DNA from: Pseudomonadota bacterium
Lineage (GTDB): Bacteria > Pseudomonadota > Gammaproteobacteria > Steroidobacterales > Steroidobacteraceae
Direction of reading: 5' to 3'
Length of the DNA: 64,000 nucleotides
NCBI GenBank assembly: GCA_018241505.1
Contig: JAFEDS010000022.1
Span: 62,001 to 126,000 of the forward strand
In this document: one piece after another, positions 15,912-23,929 of the stretch
Numbering within the stretch: position 1 is the first letter of the stretch
Layout: the number at the start of each line of letters is the position of its first letter
The notes under the pieces: model-generated
The model's input: only the letters and a program-made list of their open reading frames with translations
What the model was told of the DNA's origin: nothing
Databases searched by the model: none
Made by a program: the position numbers and the translations under genes

Positions 15912-18241
15912 CGGTTCGAATCTCCAACGGGTAACTGGTGCGGCAGCGCATAGGCAACGACGGCGTCACCCACAGCGCCCATCCGCGGATCGGCATTGCC
16001 GGCGGCCACCACAATGAATTGGCGCCCACTGCTGTCCGAGCGATAGGTCATCGGAGTCGCGACCGAAGCAGCGGGCAGCGTGTGCTGCCATACCAACATG
16101 CCATCGTCCGTTCTGAATGCGCGCATCCGCCGATCCTGGCCGGCGGCAATAAACACGAGTCCGGCGCGCGTCGCAAGTGAGCCACCCAAATTGGGCGTTC
16201 CGAGTGGAAGCGGAAGATGTGAGGCAGTGCCGCGTGGCCCGCTGCCGCTGGCGGATCCGAGCCGCCGCGTCCAGATCAGGCGGCCCGAATCAACATCAAC
16301 AGCGGACAGGGTTCCGTACGGCGGTTTTTGACAGGGAATACCGAGTATTGAAAGAAATGGGGGATTCGCAACGGCGTACGGGGTGCCCGCCTGGGTCCGT
16401 TGCGGATAATGACCGCCAAAGCCTTCCGGTTTGCGATGCTCGGCATCCGCCTGCGCACGTGGAATGAGCCGGGCGTAGTTGGCAATGCGGCTCGAGTTGA
16501 CAACCAGGATGCGCCTGACAGGATCGAGCGCCACACTGCTCCACTCGATCCCACCCAGGATTCCGGGATATTGAATGAACGGTGTGACGCCGGGCGGCGT
16601 GTATATGCCGTCATAGCGGGCGCGTTGGAACGAAATCCGACACAACATTTCATCGATCGGGGTGACGCCCCACATGTCGCGCTCTTCCAAGCGCGGGCCT
16701 GCGAAGGAAGGCATTCCAACCGAGGCAGGCTGCGTTGGGAAAATCCGTTCGCCAGGCACGTGCCCATCGGTCGACACGGGGACTTCCTGCACGGGACGAA
16801 TCGGCGCGCCGCTGGCGCGATCGAGTACGAAGATTTCGCCGGTCTTGGTGGCCTGTATGAGCGCGGGTCGCGCATTGACCTCAGCCAACACAGGTTGGGG
16901 CGCGACATCGTAGTCCCAGAGGTCATGATGGACCGTTTGAAATTGCCAGCGCACCGATCCGACGGCGGCGTCGAGCGCGACCACGGAGCTGGAGAATTGA
17001 TCGTCAAACGGCCGCCTCAGGACGCCGTAGTAGTCTGAACCGGAGGTGTTGCCCGTCGGTACGTACACCAACCCCAGTTTTTCATCGGCGCTCATCGGCG
17101 CCCACGCATTGGGAGTTGAGGGTGTGTATTGCTCTCCGGGTGGTGGCTCACCTCTGCGGTCGGGATGCCCAACGTCGAACGCCCACTCGAGCTTGCCCGT
17201 CAGAGCGTTGTATGCCCTTACAACCCCCGAAGGTTCACCCCAATACTGAGCATCGGAGACCCAACCGCCAACAATCACGTTGCCACGGACGACAGTCGGC
17301 GCCGACGTCACATAGTAGTACCCCGGGATGGCACGGCCGCGCCAATCTCCCATACCCGCGAGCAACGACACCTGCCCCGCGATTCCGAATCCGGCACACG
17401 GCGCGCCGGTCGAGGCGTCCAGTGCAATCAGCCGTGCGTCGATTGTCCCGGTGAAAATGCGGTCCGCGCAGCTCCCACCTGCCCCATCGGCGTGGAAGTA
17501 GGTGACGCCGCGACACTCCTTTGCAATCGCGGCAGAGCGCTCCGCCCCCGAGCTGAAGCGCCATCGCTGTAGCCCGGTCTCCGCATCGAGGGCAATTACA
17601 TCGTTGGTACCCGTGCACAGGTAAACCAGTCCGCCGATCTTCAGAGGCGTCACTTCCAGAGCGGTTCCGGGTTGGCCTGTGTGGTAGACCCACGCAACCT
17701 CGAGACGCGAGACATTGTCGGGCGTGATTTGTGTCAGGTCGCTGAAGCGCGTAGCTCCCTCGCCATTGCCCACATGGACCCAATCTCCGGAGCTCGTCAC
17801 TGGAGGCGCGTCGCGCGAGGCGTGAACCGCTGCTATTCCAGCGCGGTAGAGCGGGTCAGGTGCATCCGGATTCCACAGCCCATGAGCCACCGCACCGCAC
17901 GCAATGGCCGCAAGCAACAGGAATGCTGTTTTAGCGAGCGGGAGGCTTCTGACCAATCCACCACCCAACGCCACGACCGGCATGATCCGGGCCGCCAGGA
18001 CCCAGGCATCATTGCCAGCTTCCCAGATAGCCCAGACAAGGGTGATGAGTATCTGCGCCCCGTATATGAGAACAGACACGCGCCTGTATCGTGGCAGCAG
18101 TACTGCACTCGCTACGAGCGATGATCCGAGCACGAGGTAGTAGCAGGTACCGTGCAGAAACAGCAGCAAGGCTCCGCCAATGAGTAGAGCACTGCCGGCA
18201 ATGAACAGTAGCGACGCGTACGCTCTAGTGAGCGTAGACAT
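15908..18241 (-). CDS. gcd: Membrane-bound PQQ-dependent glucose/sugar dehydrogenase
   Basis: 777 aa from the ATG at 18241, close to the usual length of Gcd proteins. About five N-terminal membrane helices (residues 1-135, e.g. LLFIAGSALLIGGALLLFLHG) are followed by an eight-bladed quinoprotein propeller: DWVHVGNGEGATRFSDLTQI, LQRWRFSSGAERS, PTGNTSGSDYYG, WQFQTVHHDLWDYDVAPQP and the terminal GRQFIVVAAGNADPRMG. These enzymes oxidise aldoses in the periplasm with PQQ and pass electrons to ubiquinone. No PQQ-synthesis genes lie in the window. The start overlaps the upstream gene by 17 bp and the stop overlaps the amidohydrolase start. Glucose specificity is assumed from the family and not proven. 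Confidence 0.9.
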   Translation of the reverse strand: MSTLTRAYASLLFIAGSALLIGGALLLFLHGTCYYLVLGSSLVASAVLLPRYRRVSVLIYGAQILITLVWAIWEAGNDAWVLAARIMPVVALGGGLVRSLPLAKTAFLLLAAIACGAVAHGLWNPDAPDPLYRAGIAAVHASRDAPPVTSSGDWVHVGNGEGATRFSDLTQITPDNVSRLEVAWVYHTGQPGTALEVTPLKIGGLVYLCTGTNDVIALDAETGLQRWRFSSGAERSAAIAKECRGVTYFHADGAGGSCADRIFTGTIDARLIALDASTGAPCAGFGIAGQVSLLAGMGDWRGRAIPGYYYVTSAPTVVRGNVIVGGWVSDAQYWGEPSGVVRAYNALTGKLEWAFDVGHPDRRGEPPPGEQYTPSTPNAWAPMSADEKLGLVYVPTGNTSGSDYYGVLRRPFDDQFSSSVVALDAAVGSVRWQFQTVHHDLWDYDVAPQPVLAEVNARPALIQATKTGEIFVLDRASGAPIRPVQEVPVSTDGHVPGERIFPTQPASVGMPSFAGPRLEERDMWGVTPIDEMLCRISFQRARYDGIYTPPGVTPFIQYPGILGGIEWSSVALDPVRRILVVNSSRIANYARLIPRAQADAEHRKPEGFGGHYPQRTQAGTPYAVANPPFLSILGIPCQKPPYGTLSAVDVDSGRLIWTRRLGSASGSGPRGTASHLPLPLGTPNLGGSLATRAGLVFIAAGQDRRMRAFRTDDGMLVWQHTLPAASVATPMTYRSDSSGRQFIVVAAGNADPRMGAVGDAVVAYALPHQLPVGDSNR

Positions 18242-19004
18242 CTTTGATTCCGAGGTAGAGCGCAGTGCCATGTTCGACAAAAGAGTCGCTCGAGCGGCCG
18301 CCCTGGCGCAGCTTGCGCAGCTCACTCTCGCGCAGATTGGCGACCTGCTCCGCCGAGTCGGCATTGACTTCGTATACAGTCAAAAATCGGGGCGCCGAGC
18401 GCGGCTCGATCATCAACACGCGATACAACTCGTAGCGGGTGGCGCGCACAAAGCCCGGAATCCTCAGCATGTCGGGAATGTGCCGCATTGAATACCAGTC
18501 ATTGAGCTGGGCGGCCGTCGCCTCGTCACGGCAGCAATCAACCCGCTCGAGCAGCAGGAACTGCTTCTTGCCAGCGCGTTGCGGTGCCGCTGCCTCGCTC
18601 GCAGGAGCCATCTGTCGGAAATAAAGCCGCTCGGTCACCTTCAACAGGTCGGTGGAGCGGCCGGTCGCCTCCATTTTCCTGCTGGCCATCAACATATCGA
18701 CCATCGTCCGATCGATGTTGGGGCTCAGGATGTCATATAGCGCCACGTAAGTGTTGTCGTCCGCGAGGTCTGCGCGCGGAAGCTGTGGCACATCGATGCG
18801 CAGACCGCGACGAGCGCGTTTGTATCCGGGCACCTGTAGAACATCAGGGATGTCTATCTGGTTGTACCATTCGTTGAATTGGGCATCCCGGTGCGTGTCA
18901 GTGCTTTTCGTGCTGACCATCATCAGCCAGGGATGCTCGGCCTCCTGTGCGCCGGCCACCTGGAAGATTGACAGCAGGCACCACAGGAAAATTGGCCGAA
19001 TCAT
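18225..19004 (-). CDS. Secreted protein with duplicated alpha-beta-barrel-like (EthD/DABB-type) repeat
   Basis: 259 aa from the ATG at 19004, which has GGAG eight bases upstream and opens a signal peptide (MIRPIFLWCLLSIFQVAGA). The mature part contains two copies of one unit: QFNEWYNQIDIPDVLQVPGYKRARR in the first half and QLNDWYSMRHIPDMLRIPGFVRATR in the second. The FNxWYxxxxIPDxLxxPG pattern is typical of dimeric ferredoxin-like alpha-beta barrels. The tandem copy would form the barrel within one chain. The start overlaps the stop of the STN-only gene (ATGA), so it is coupled to it. Function is unknown. It may bind or process the ligand handled by the neighbouring receptor, which is speculation. 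Confidence 0.75.
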   Translation of the reverse strand: MIRPIFLWCLLSIFQVAGAQEAEHPWLMMVSTKSTDTHRDAQFNEWYNQIDIPDVLQVPGYKRARRGLRIDVPQLPRADLADDNTYVALYDILSPNIDRTMVDMLMASRKMEATGRSTDLLKVTERLYFRQMAPASEAAAPQRAGKKQFLLLERVDCCRDEATAAQLNDWYSMRHIPDMLRIPGFVRATRYELYRVLMIEPRSAPRFLTVYEVNADSAEQVANLRESELRKLRQGGRSSDSFVEHGTALYLGIKDVYAH

Positions 19005-19309
19005 TTTGAGCTCCGCCTGCGAATGATGACGACACCGGGAGCCTGCTCGAGCGCCTCGAGGTCGGTACCGCGCAACAGTGTTGCAAGGGCTGTGCGCGGC
19101 GACAGGGAGCCGCTCAGCGCGCGCGCCGACTTCCCGGACACCAGGGCCGAGTCGAACAGGATCTGCAGATCCGCCTGTTTGGCCAGGCTGCGCAACGCCT
19201 CTCCCAGAGGCTGCCCCACGATGGCGATGGGCATAGTGCTCTCCATCGGATCGGCAGCACACGCACACTGCGCAAACAACAGCAGAAGTACAGCCAGGCC
19301 GCGTTTCAC
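19001..19309 (-). CDS. Free-standing secreted STN-domain protein
   Basis: 102 aa from GTG at 19309, chosen because it gives a clean signal peptide (MKRGLAVLLLLFAQCACA) directly after the receptor stop at 19312. The mature protein of about 83 aa is almost only an STN domain: GQPLGEALRSLAKQADLQIL, LSGSLSPRTALATLLRGTDL, PGVVIIRR. It closely resembles the STN domain of the receptor encoded immediately upstream (RPLEAALRLLAKQADMQIL, SLAPRQALEQMLSGTHL, PGVVVVREQ). STN domains normally sit at the N-terminus of TonB receptors or secretins and talk to FecR. A soluble periplasmic copy could compete for, or relay to, FecR. TTG at 19315 is an alternative start. Confidence 0.75.
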   Translation of the reverse strand: MKRGLAVLLLLFAQCACAADPMESTMPIAIVGQPLGEALRSLAKQADLQILFDSALVSGKSARALSGSLSPRTALATLLRGTDLEALEQAPGVVIIRRRSSK

Positions 19310-19311
19310 AA

Positions 19312-21951
19312 TCAATACCGATAGGTTGCGGTCAGGCCCATCGTCCGTGGGCGCCAGCCGATCGCCGTGTACAAGGAATACCCGGGGAAGATCGAGTTGG
19401 TGCTCAGGCGGGGATGACTGTCGAACAGATTCTGAGCGAACAGGGACACGTCCCAACCACTCCAGGTGAGACCGGCCCGCAGCGAGGTAAAACTCTGCGC
19501 AGGAATTCCTTCGAACGTCTGTGGCTGGTAGCCGTTGAGGGTATCGGAGGCCTGAACCGTATCTGTCTGCTTTGCGCTGTACTGATAGTCAGCTCTCACG
19601 TACGCGGTACGCTCAAACACTGGAATATTTGCCTGCGCGAACGCGGACACGCTCCAGGGGGACGCAGGAAGGTGATCGCCATCCTGGACGATGGAGAATA
19701 CTGTGGGAGCCAATTGCACAGTCTGGGTGAATCGCGCGTCGTTGTAGCTGAACGTGCCGCCCAGGGAGAGCGCGTTGCTGAGCTTGACGGTGGACTGGAG
19801 ATCGAATCCTTTGCTCTCGGCCTCCCCCAGGTTGCCGGTGTACTGAAAACCGCACAGCGTCAGTGGCACATTCTGCTGGATGTTCTGCCACTTGATGTAG
19901 TAGGCGCTGGTGTTGAGTAGAACGCGGTTGTCGGCGAAGCTGCTCTTGCTGCCGATTTCGTAGCTCCAGACGTGGTCGGAACCATACGTGGGTGGGACGT
20001 CCGACAGGCCGATCGTCCCGAGCGCGCTGGTTGAGTCGCCGTAGCAGAATTGACCCACCTTGGGATTCGCGCCGCCGATCCGGAAGCCCTTTGCAGCCGT
20101 GAAATAGACGAGATTGTCGCGGTTGAAGCGGTAGGTCAGACCCACCTTGGGAGTCACGGGATGCTCCACTTCGCTGCCGGTGCTGTCGAACTCGGGACCG
20201 GCGACCACCGTCTCCGGATAATGGGCGTGACCTTCAAACGTTGCGCGTGCGTAGCGCAGGCCCGCGGTCAAGGTCAGCGGCTCCAACAATCGAATATCAA
20301 CCTGCCCGAATGCAGCAACCTGCTCGTCAACGCCTATGCGAGGATCTTCTTCGTAGATATAGCCACCGCCAAAGTCGGCGGGCAGGCCAATGCTGACCTG
20401 CACGGCCGGGTCATACACCCGTTGGCGCGTGGTCTCGCGCGAATGTTGATAAAACAGTCCTGCTGTCCACACCACTCGAGCCGTTTCGTCGTTGGACTGT
20501 AACCGCAGCTCCTGGGTCCAGTTTCGCTGCGCGTCCACCCAATACCCGCGGCCCACCTCCCCTGCGGGCGGATATGGATTGAACAGGAAGATGCCGCGGT
20601 CAAACTGCGAATAATCGGTGGTGGCGTCCTGGTCGCGCTTGAAGTACGAAGTGCTGGAAAAGGCCGTCGCAAAGCCCAGGTCCCATTGCACCTTCAAGGC
20701 CGCCAGCATGAATTTGTCAGTGTTGGGACTGGCGATCTCGTTACCCGAGCGCAACGGCGCGTTGAAGCGTCCCTGAGTCGGATCGCCGGGAGCGAGGTCG
20801 GAGCGGATGTACCACCAGGCTGACGTATCATCGACGTCGTGCTTCTGATAATAGATGGAGGGCGTCACCGTCAACGAATCCGTTGCGGCCCACTTCAAAG
20901 CAACCCGCGCGGTGGCGGTGCGGCTCGAATTCGCGGCTTTCTCCACCACCTGCCCGGTACGCCAGTCGACCCGATCGACATAGCCGCCCTCATCTCTCCA
21001 GGAGGCGCCGGCACGAAGTCCCAGAACATTGTCAATGAGCGGCGTGCCACCGGCCGCCCCCAGTTCGTAGACCGGGTCGCCGTGTGACGTCGCGGCAATC
21101 TCAGACCGCGCGTAAACAGAGGCTCGCGTGAGACTCGGCTCGGGGGAAATGAAGCGAACGGTTCCACCTTCGGAACCGGAGCCGAACAGCGTCCCCTGGG
21201 GGCCGCGTAGAACTTCGACGCGCTCGAGATCAAACAAGGCCGGATAGGCGTTGAAGGAGCCGAAGGACAAATGACGGCTCTGGATCGGCGTGTCATCGAT
21301 GTAAATGCCGGTCGTTGCCGCGCCGGCGTTGGAATAGATTCCGCGGATGGAGATCTCGGATGACTCGGAGTTATTGTTATTGGCCCCGCGCGCGAATGTG
21401 ACAGCCGGTGTCAGGCGGGCGATGTCGTCTATGGAGCGAGTCCCCTGCGCGTCCATTGTCGACTGGTTGTATACGGAGACGCTGATCGGGACATTCTGCA
21501 ATCGCTCTTCGCGGCGCTGTGCAGTAACGACGACCTCTTCGACCGAGGCGACTTCTGGTTGCGCGTCCGCAGGAGCCTTCTCACGATTCAGCACCCGGCT
21601 CGCAGCGCGTGGTTCGGCCGGGGCCTCGTGCTGCTCGCGCACAACAACCACTCCCGGACTCTGCTCAAAGGCAACCAGATGGGTTCCGGAGAGCATCTGT
21701 TCCAGGGCCTGCCGCGGCGCGAGAGATCCCGCAACCGGGGGAGCCGTGCGGTTCTCGACGAGAGCCGGAGCAAACAGAATCTGCATATCGGCCTGCTTGG
21801 CCAGCAGGCGCAGGGCTGCCTCGAGGGGCCGCGATGGAATGTTGAAGCTATGAGGCTCGTCCAGGTCGGTTGCCGCCCACAGCGGATTCGTGGCAGCACC
21901 CAATGCAATTGCAATGATCAGCGGCCGCCACGGCACGAGCTTTTGAGCCAT
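19312..21951 (-). CDS. TonB-dependent receptor with STN domain
   Basis: 879 aa from the ATG at 21951, which follows AGGGG at a normal distance and starts the signal peptide MAQKLVPWRPLIIAIALGAA. An STN domain occupies about residues 32-110, then a TonB box and plug start (EEVVVTAQRREERLQNVPIS), VERVEVLRGPQGTLFGSGSEGG, and a barrel ending in TATYRY. The plug is of the common type found in soil proteobacteria that take up plant or microbial small molecules. The gene is divergent from its sigma/FecR pair at 22100 and 22675. It leads a unit with the STN-only protein, the duplicated barrel protein, gcd and the amidohydrolase. The ligand is unknown. Confidence 0.95.
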   Translation of the reverse strand: MAQKLVPWRPLIIAIALGAATNPLWAATDLDEPHSFNIPSRPLEAALRLLAKQADMQILFAPALVENRTAPPVAGSLAPRQALEQMLSGTHLVAFEQSPGVVVVREQHEAPAEPRAASRVLNREKAPADAQPEVASVEEVVVTAQRREERLQNVPISVSVYNQSTMDAQGTRSIDDIARLTPAVTFARGANNNNSESSEISIRGIYSNAGAATTGIYIDDTPIQSRHLSFGSFNAYPALFDLERVEVLRGPQGTLFGSGSEGGTVRFISPEPSLTRASVYARSEIAATSHGDPVYELGAAGGTPLIDNVLGLRAGASWRDEGGYVDRVDWRTGQVVEKAANSSRTATARVALKWAATDSLTVTPSIYYQKHDVDDTSAWWYIRSDLAPGDPTQGRFNAPLRSGNEIASPNTDKFMLAALKVQWDLGFATAFSSTSYFKRDQDATTDYSQFDRGIFLFNPYPPAGEVGRGYWVDAQRNWTQELRLQSNDETARVVWTAGLFYQHSRETTRQRVYDPAVQVSIGLPADFGGGYIYEEDPRIGVDEQVAAFGQVDIRLLEPLTLTAGLRYARATFEGHAHYPETVVAGPEFDSTGSEVEHPVTPKVGLTYRFNRDNLVYFTAAKGFRIGGANPKVGQFCYGDSTSALGTIGLSDVPPTYGSDHVWSYEIGSKSSFADNRVLLNTSAYYIKWQNIQQNVPLTLCGFQYTGNLGEAESKGFDLQSTVKLSNALSLGGTFSYNDARFTQTVQLAPTVFSIVQDGDHLPASPWSVSAFAQANIPVFERTAYVRADYQYSAKQTDTVQASDTLNGYQPQTFEGIPAQSFTSLRAGLTWSGWDVSLFAQNLFDSHPRLSTNSIFPGYSLYTAIGWRPRTMGLTATYRY

Positions 21952-22099
21952 CGAACACCCCTTTGCACGTCCGGGCTCAAAACGGCCCGGTTGGCTACTA
22001 ATACGCGCGAGCTGCGGTAACCCGCCAAACGCGCGGTATGATGGGTTGGCGGGTTTCGGGGCCTCATACGTATCAGTTGAGGGTGACCCTGCGCAAACA

Positions 22100-22678
22100 A
22101 TGACGTTAGACCACACCAAAGAGAGCCCGACCGCCGCTGCGGCGGACCCGGGACCGGACCCGATCGCGGACAGCCAGCGGGCATTGCTGATACTTCTGTT
22201 TAACCGGTATCGCGGTGCGCTGACCCGTCACGTGGAGCGACTGGTGCGCTCCCGTGAGGATGCCGCGGAGCTCGTGCAAGAGACCTACCTCAGGGTGATG
22301 CGGCAGATCCAAAGCTCGCGGTTTGAATCGGCGGCGCGGGCCTACCTTTTTCAGACCGCCACCCACCTGGCCTACGATCACTTCCGCCGCGGCCGGCACC
22401 GCGACCACGACCGCATCGACGATCTGACCGAATCTCAATTGCCCGCGGGCGACCCGCCTCCCGAGCAACTCCTGGCGGCGGATCAGACGCTCGCCCGCTT
22501 GCGGGCGGCGATTCTTCAGTTACCACCGGAGACGCGCGAGGTATTTCTGCGTGCGCGCATGCAGAACCAGGCGCATTCCCAGATCGGCCGGGAGTTGGGT
22601 GTCAGCATCCGCACAGTTGAACGGCGCATCGCCCAGGCGATGGAGCTCCTGACCGAGACGCTTCGAGAGAGTCCATGA
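22100..22678 (+). CDS. ECF sigma factor (FecI-like)
   Basis: 192 aa from the ATG at 22100; an in-frame ATG at 22046 would add 18 residues that do not look conserved. Region 2: RSREDAAELVQETYLRVM and YLFQTATHLAYDHFRRGRHRD. Region 4: LPPETREVFLRARMQNQAHSQIGRELGVSIRTVERRIAQAMELL. It is divergent from the STN-type receptor at 21951 with about 150 bp between, which must hold both promoters. The last codon overlaps the ATG of the FecR gene (ATGA), so the pair is co-translated. It should drive the receptor unit on the opposite strand. Confidence 0.9.
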   Translation: MTLDHTKESPTAAAADPGPDPIADSQRALLILLFNRYRGALTRHVERLVRSREDAAELVQETYLRVMRQIQSSRFESAARAYLFQTATHLAYDHFRRGRHRDHDRIDDLTESQLPAGDPPPEQLLAADQTLARLRAAILQLPPETREVFLRARMQNQAHSQIGRELGVSIRTVERRIAQAMELLTETLRESP

Positions 22679-23625
22679 ACGTTCAGTCAATCGATCCGCC
22701 CGAACCCCGCACCGCGGCACAATGGTTTGCCGCGCGCCGCAGTGCGCACAATGAAGACCTGGAGCGCCGGTTTTCAGCGTGGCTGGCGGCCAGCACAGCC
22801 AACTTTGAGGCCTACGCACTCTGTGAGTTGACCTGGGAGCTATCCGCTAGCGCGGCGGCCGGTATGACTGCATCCCCTGCCGCACTGCCATGGTATCGTC
22901 GCCCGCTCGTGCGAGCCGCCGCGGCAGCGGCCGCGCTCGTCGCCTTCGGTGTGCTGACTTTCATTCAACTGACCCGGCCCGGTGTCAGCAAATGGCAAAC
23001 ACAGCCCGGGCAGCAGCTCTCCGTCTCACTGCAGGATGGCAGCCACATCACTTTGAATACACGCTCGAGCGTGGAAGTCCGCATGAGCCACAGCCGGCGA
23101 GTAGTGCGGGTTCTGGAGGGCGAAGTGTTCTTCGACGTCGCCCGCGACCGCCTCAGGCCGTTCGCTGTGCAAACAGCGCTGGGATCGGTGCGCGCCGTCG
23201 GCACGCGGTTTGATGTGCTGTTGGACAGTCAACACCTCGAAGTCAACATGGAGGAAGGCAAAGTGTTGATCAGGAGCGCGGCTGCGGGCGGCCAGGAGTC
23301 AATGGCGACGGCTGGAATGCGGGCGACATTGCTGCCGGGCAGCCCGCGGCCCGAAGTCGCCGCCGCCGATCTGAATCGTATCGAGAACTGGCGCGCGCAC
23401 CGGGTTGAGTTTGATCGGGTGCCTCTGGGGGAGGCGCTGCAGGAGCTCAGCCGCTATACGCCTGTGCCCATTCGTGCCGGGTCACCCGAAGTGGCACGGA
23501 TCATGATTTCGGCGGTATTGAAAACAGGCGATGTGGACGCGCTGCGGGCTACCTTGAAGGGTGCGTTCGGCTTGCGAGTGGTTGAGGGCGGCAGGCAGTA
23601 CGTTGTTGTGGAGCGAGCTGACTAG
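22675..23625 (+). CDS. FecR-type anti-sigma/signal transducer
   Basis: 316 aa. N-terminal cytoplasmic part TAAQWFAARRSAHNEDLERRFSAW, one membrane helix at about 77-99 (LVRAAAAAAALVAFGVLTFI), periplasmic FecR domain (VSLQDGSHITLNTRSSVEVR, GEVFFDVARDRLRPF), and a C-terminal STN-like stretch (EALQELSRYTPVPIRAGSPE). Gly176-Thr177 in RAVGTRFDV is at the family's self-cleavage position. The start overlaps the sigma stop. It should receive the signal from the STN-bearing receptor encoded divergently and possibly from the STN-only protein at 19001-19309. Confidence 0.9.
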   Translation: MNVQSIDPPEPRTAAQWFAARRSAHNEDLERRFSAWLAASTANFEAYALCELTWELSASAAAGMTASPAALPWYRRPLVRAAAAAAALVAFGVLTFIQLTRPGVSKWQTQPGQQLSVSLQDGSHITLNTRSSVEVRMSHSRRVVRVLEGEVFFDVARDRLRPFAVQTALGSVRAVGTRFDVLLDSQHLEVNMEEGKVLIRSAAAGGQESMATAGMRATLLPGSPRPEVAAADLNRIENWRAHRVEFDRVPLGEALQELSRYTPVPIRAGSPEVARIMISAVLKTGDVDALRATLKGAFGLRVVEGGRQYVVVERAD

Positions 23626-23756
23626 CGACCTCCGCAGGCGTTTTCCGGGAACGGACCGCAGCGCAACGAAAGCTTCGCGAAAGCCGTCTCAATCGCAACG
23701 AACAACTTCGTTCCTCACCAACTCCATCCCTCCTCTACCAACCGCCTTTTCCAACA

Positions 23757-23774
23757 CTCACGGCGCGCCGTGAG
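23757..23774. other. 18-bp perfect palindrome in the FecR-sedolisin gap
   Basis: A perfect 18-bp inverted repeat with half-site ctcacggcg lies about 130 bp after the fecR stop and 155 bp before the sedolisin start. No T-run follows it. It could be an operator or a hairpin terminator; nothing else in this roughly 300-bp gap looks coding. Two small cgaa/ttcg inverted repeats stand at about 23665-23712. Confidence 0.5.
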
Positions 23775-23929
23775 CTACCATGTGACAGTTCCCGTCGGAC
23801 TGGGACGAACCAACAACAAAGTCCAACTCCGACGCCAACCATAAGAAATCTCAGGACACCCACAGGAGGATGAGGTCCGGGTCCCTATTCGGCACACAAA
23901 CAATTGAACATAATCTGGGAGTCTCAATC

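Noticed and set aside
22046-22099. N-terminal extension of the second sigma factor
   Set aside because: The extra 18 residues show no sigma features and occupy the promoter region shared with the divergent receptor.
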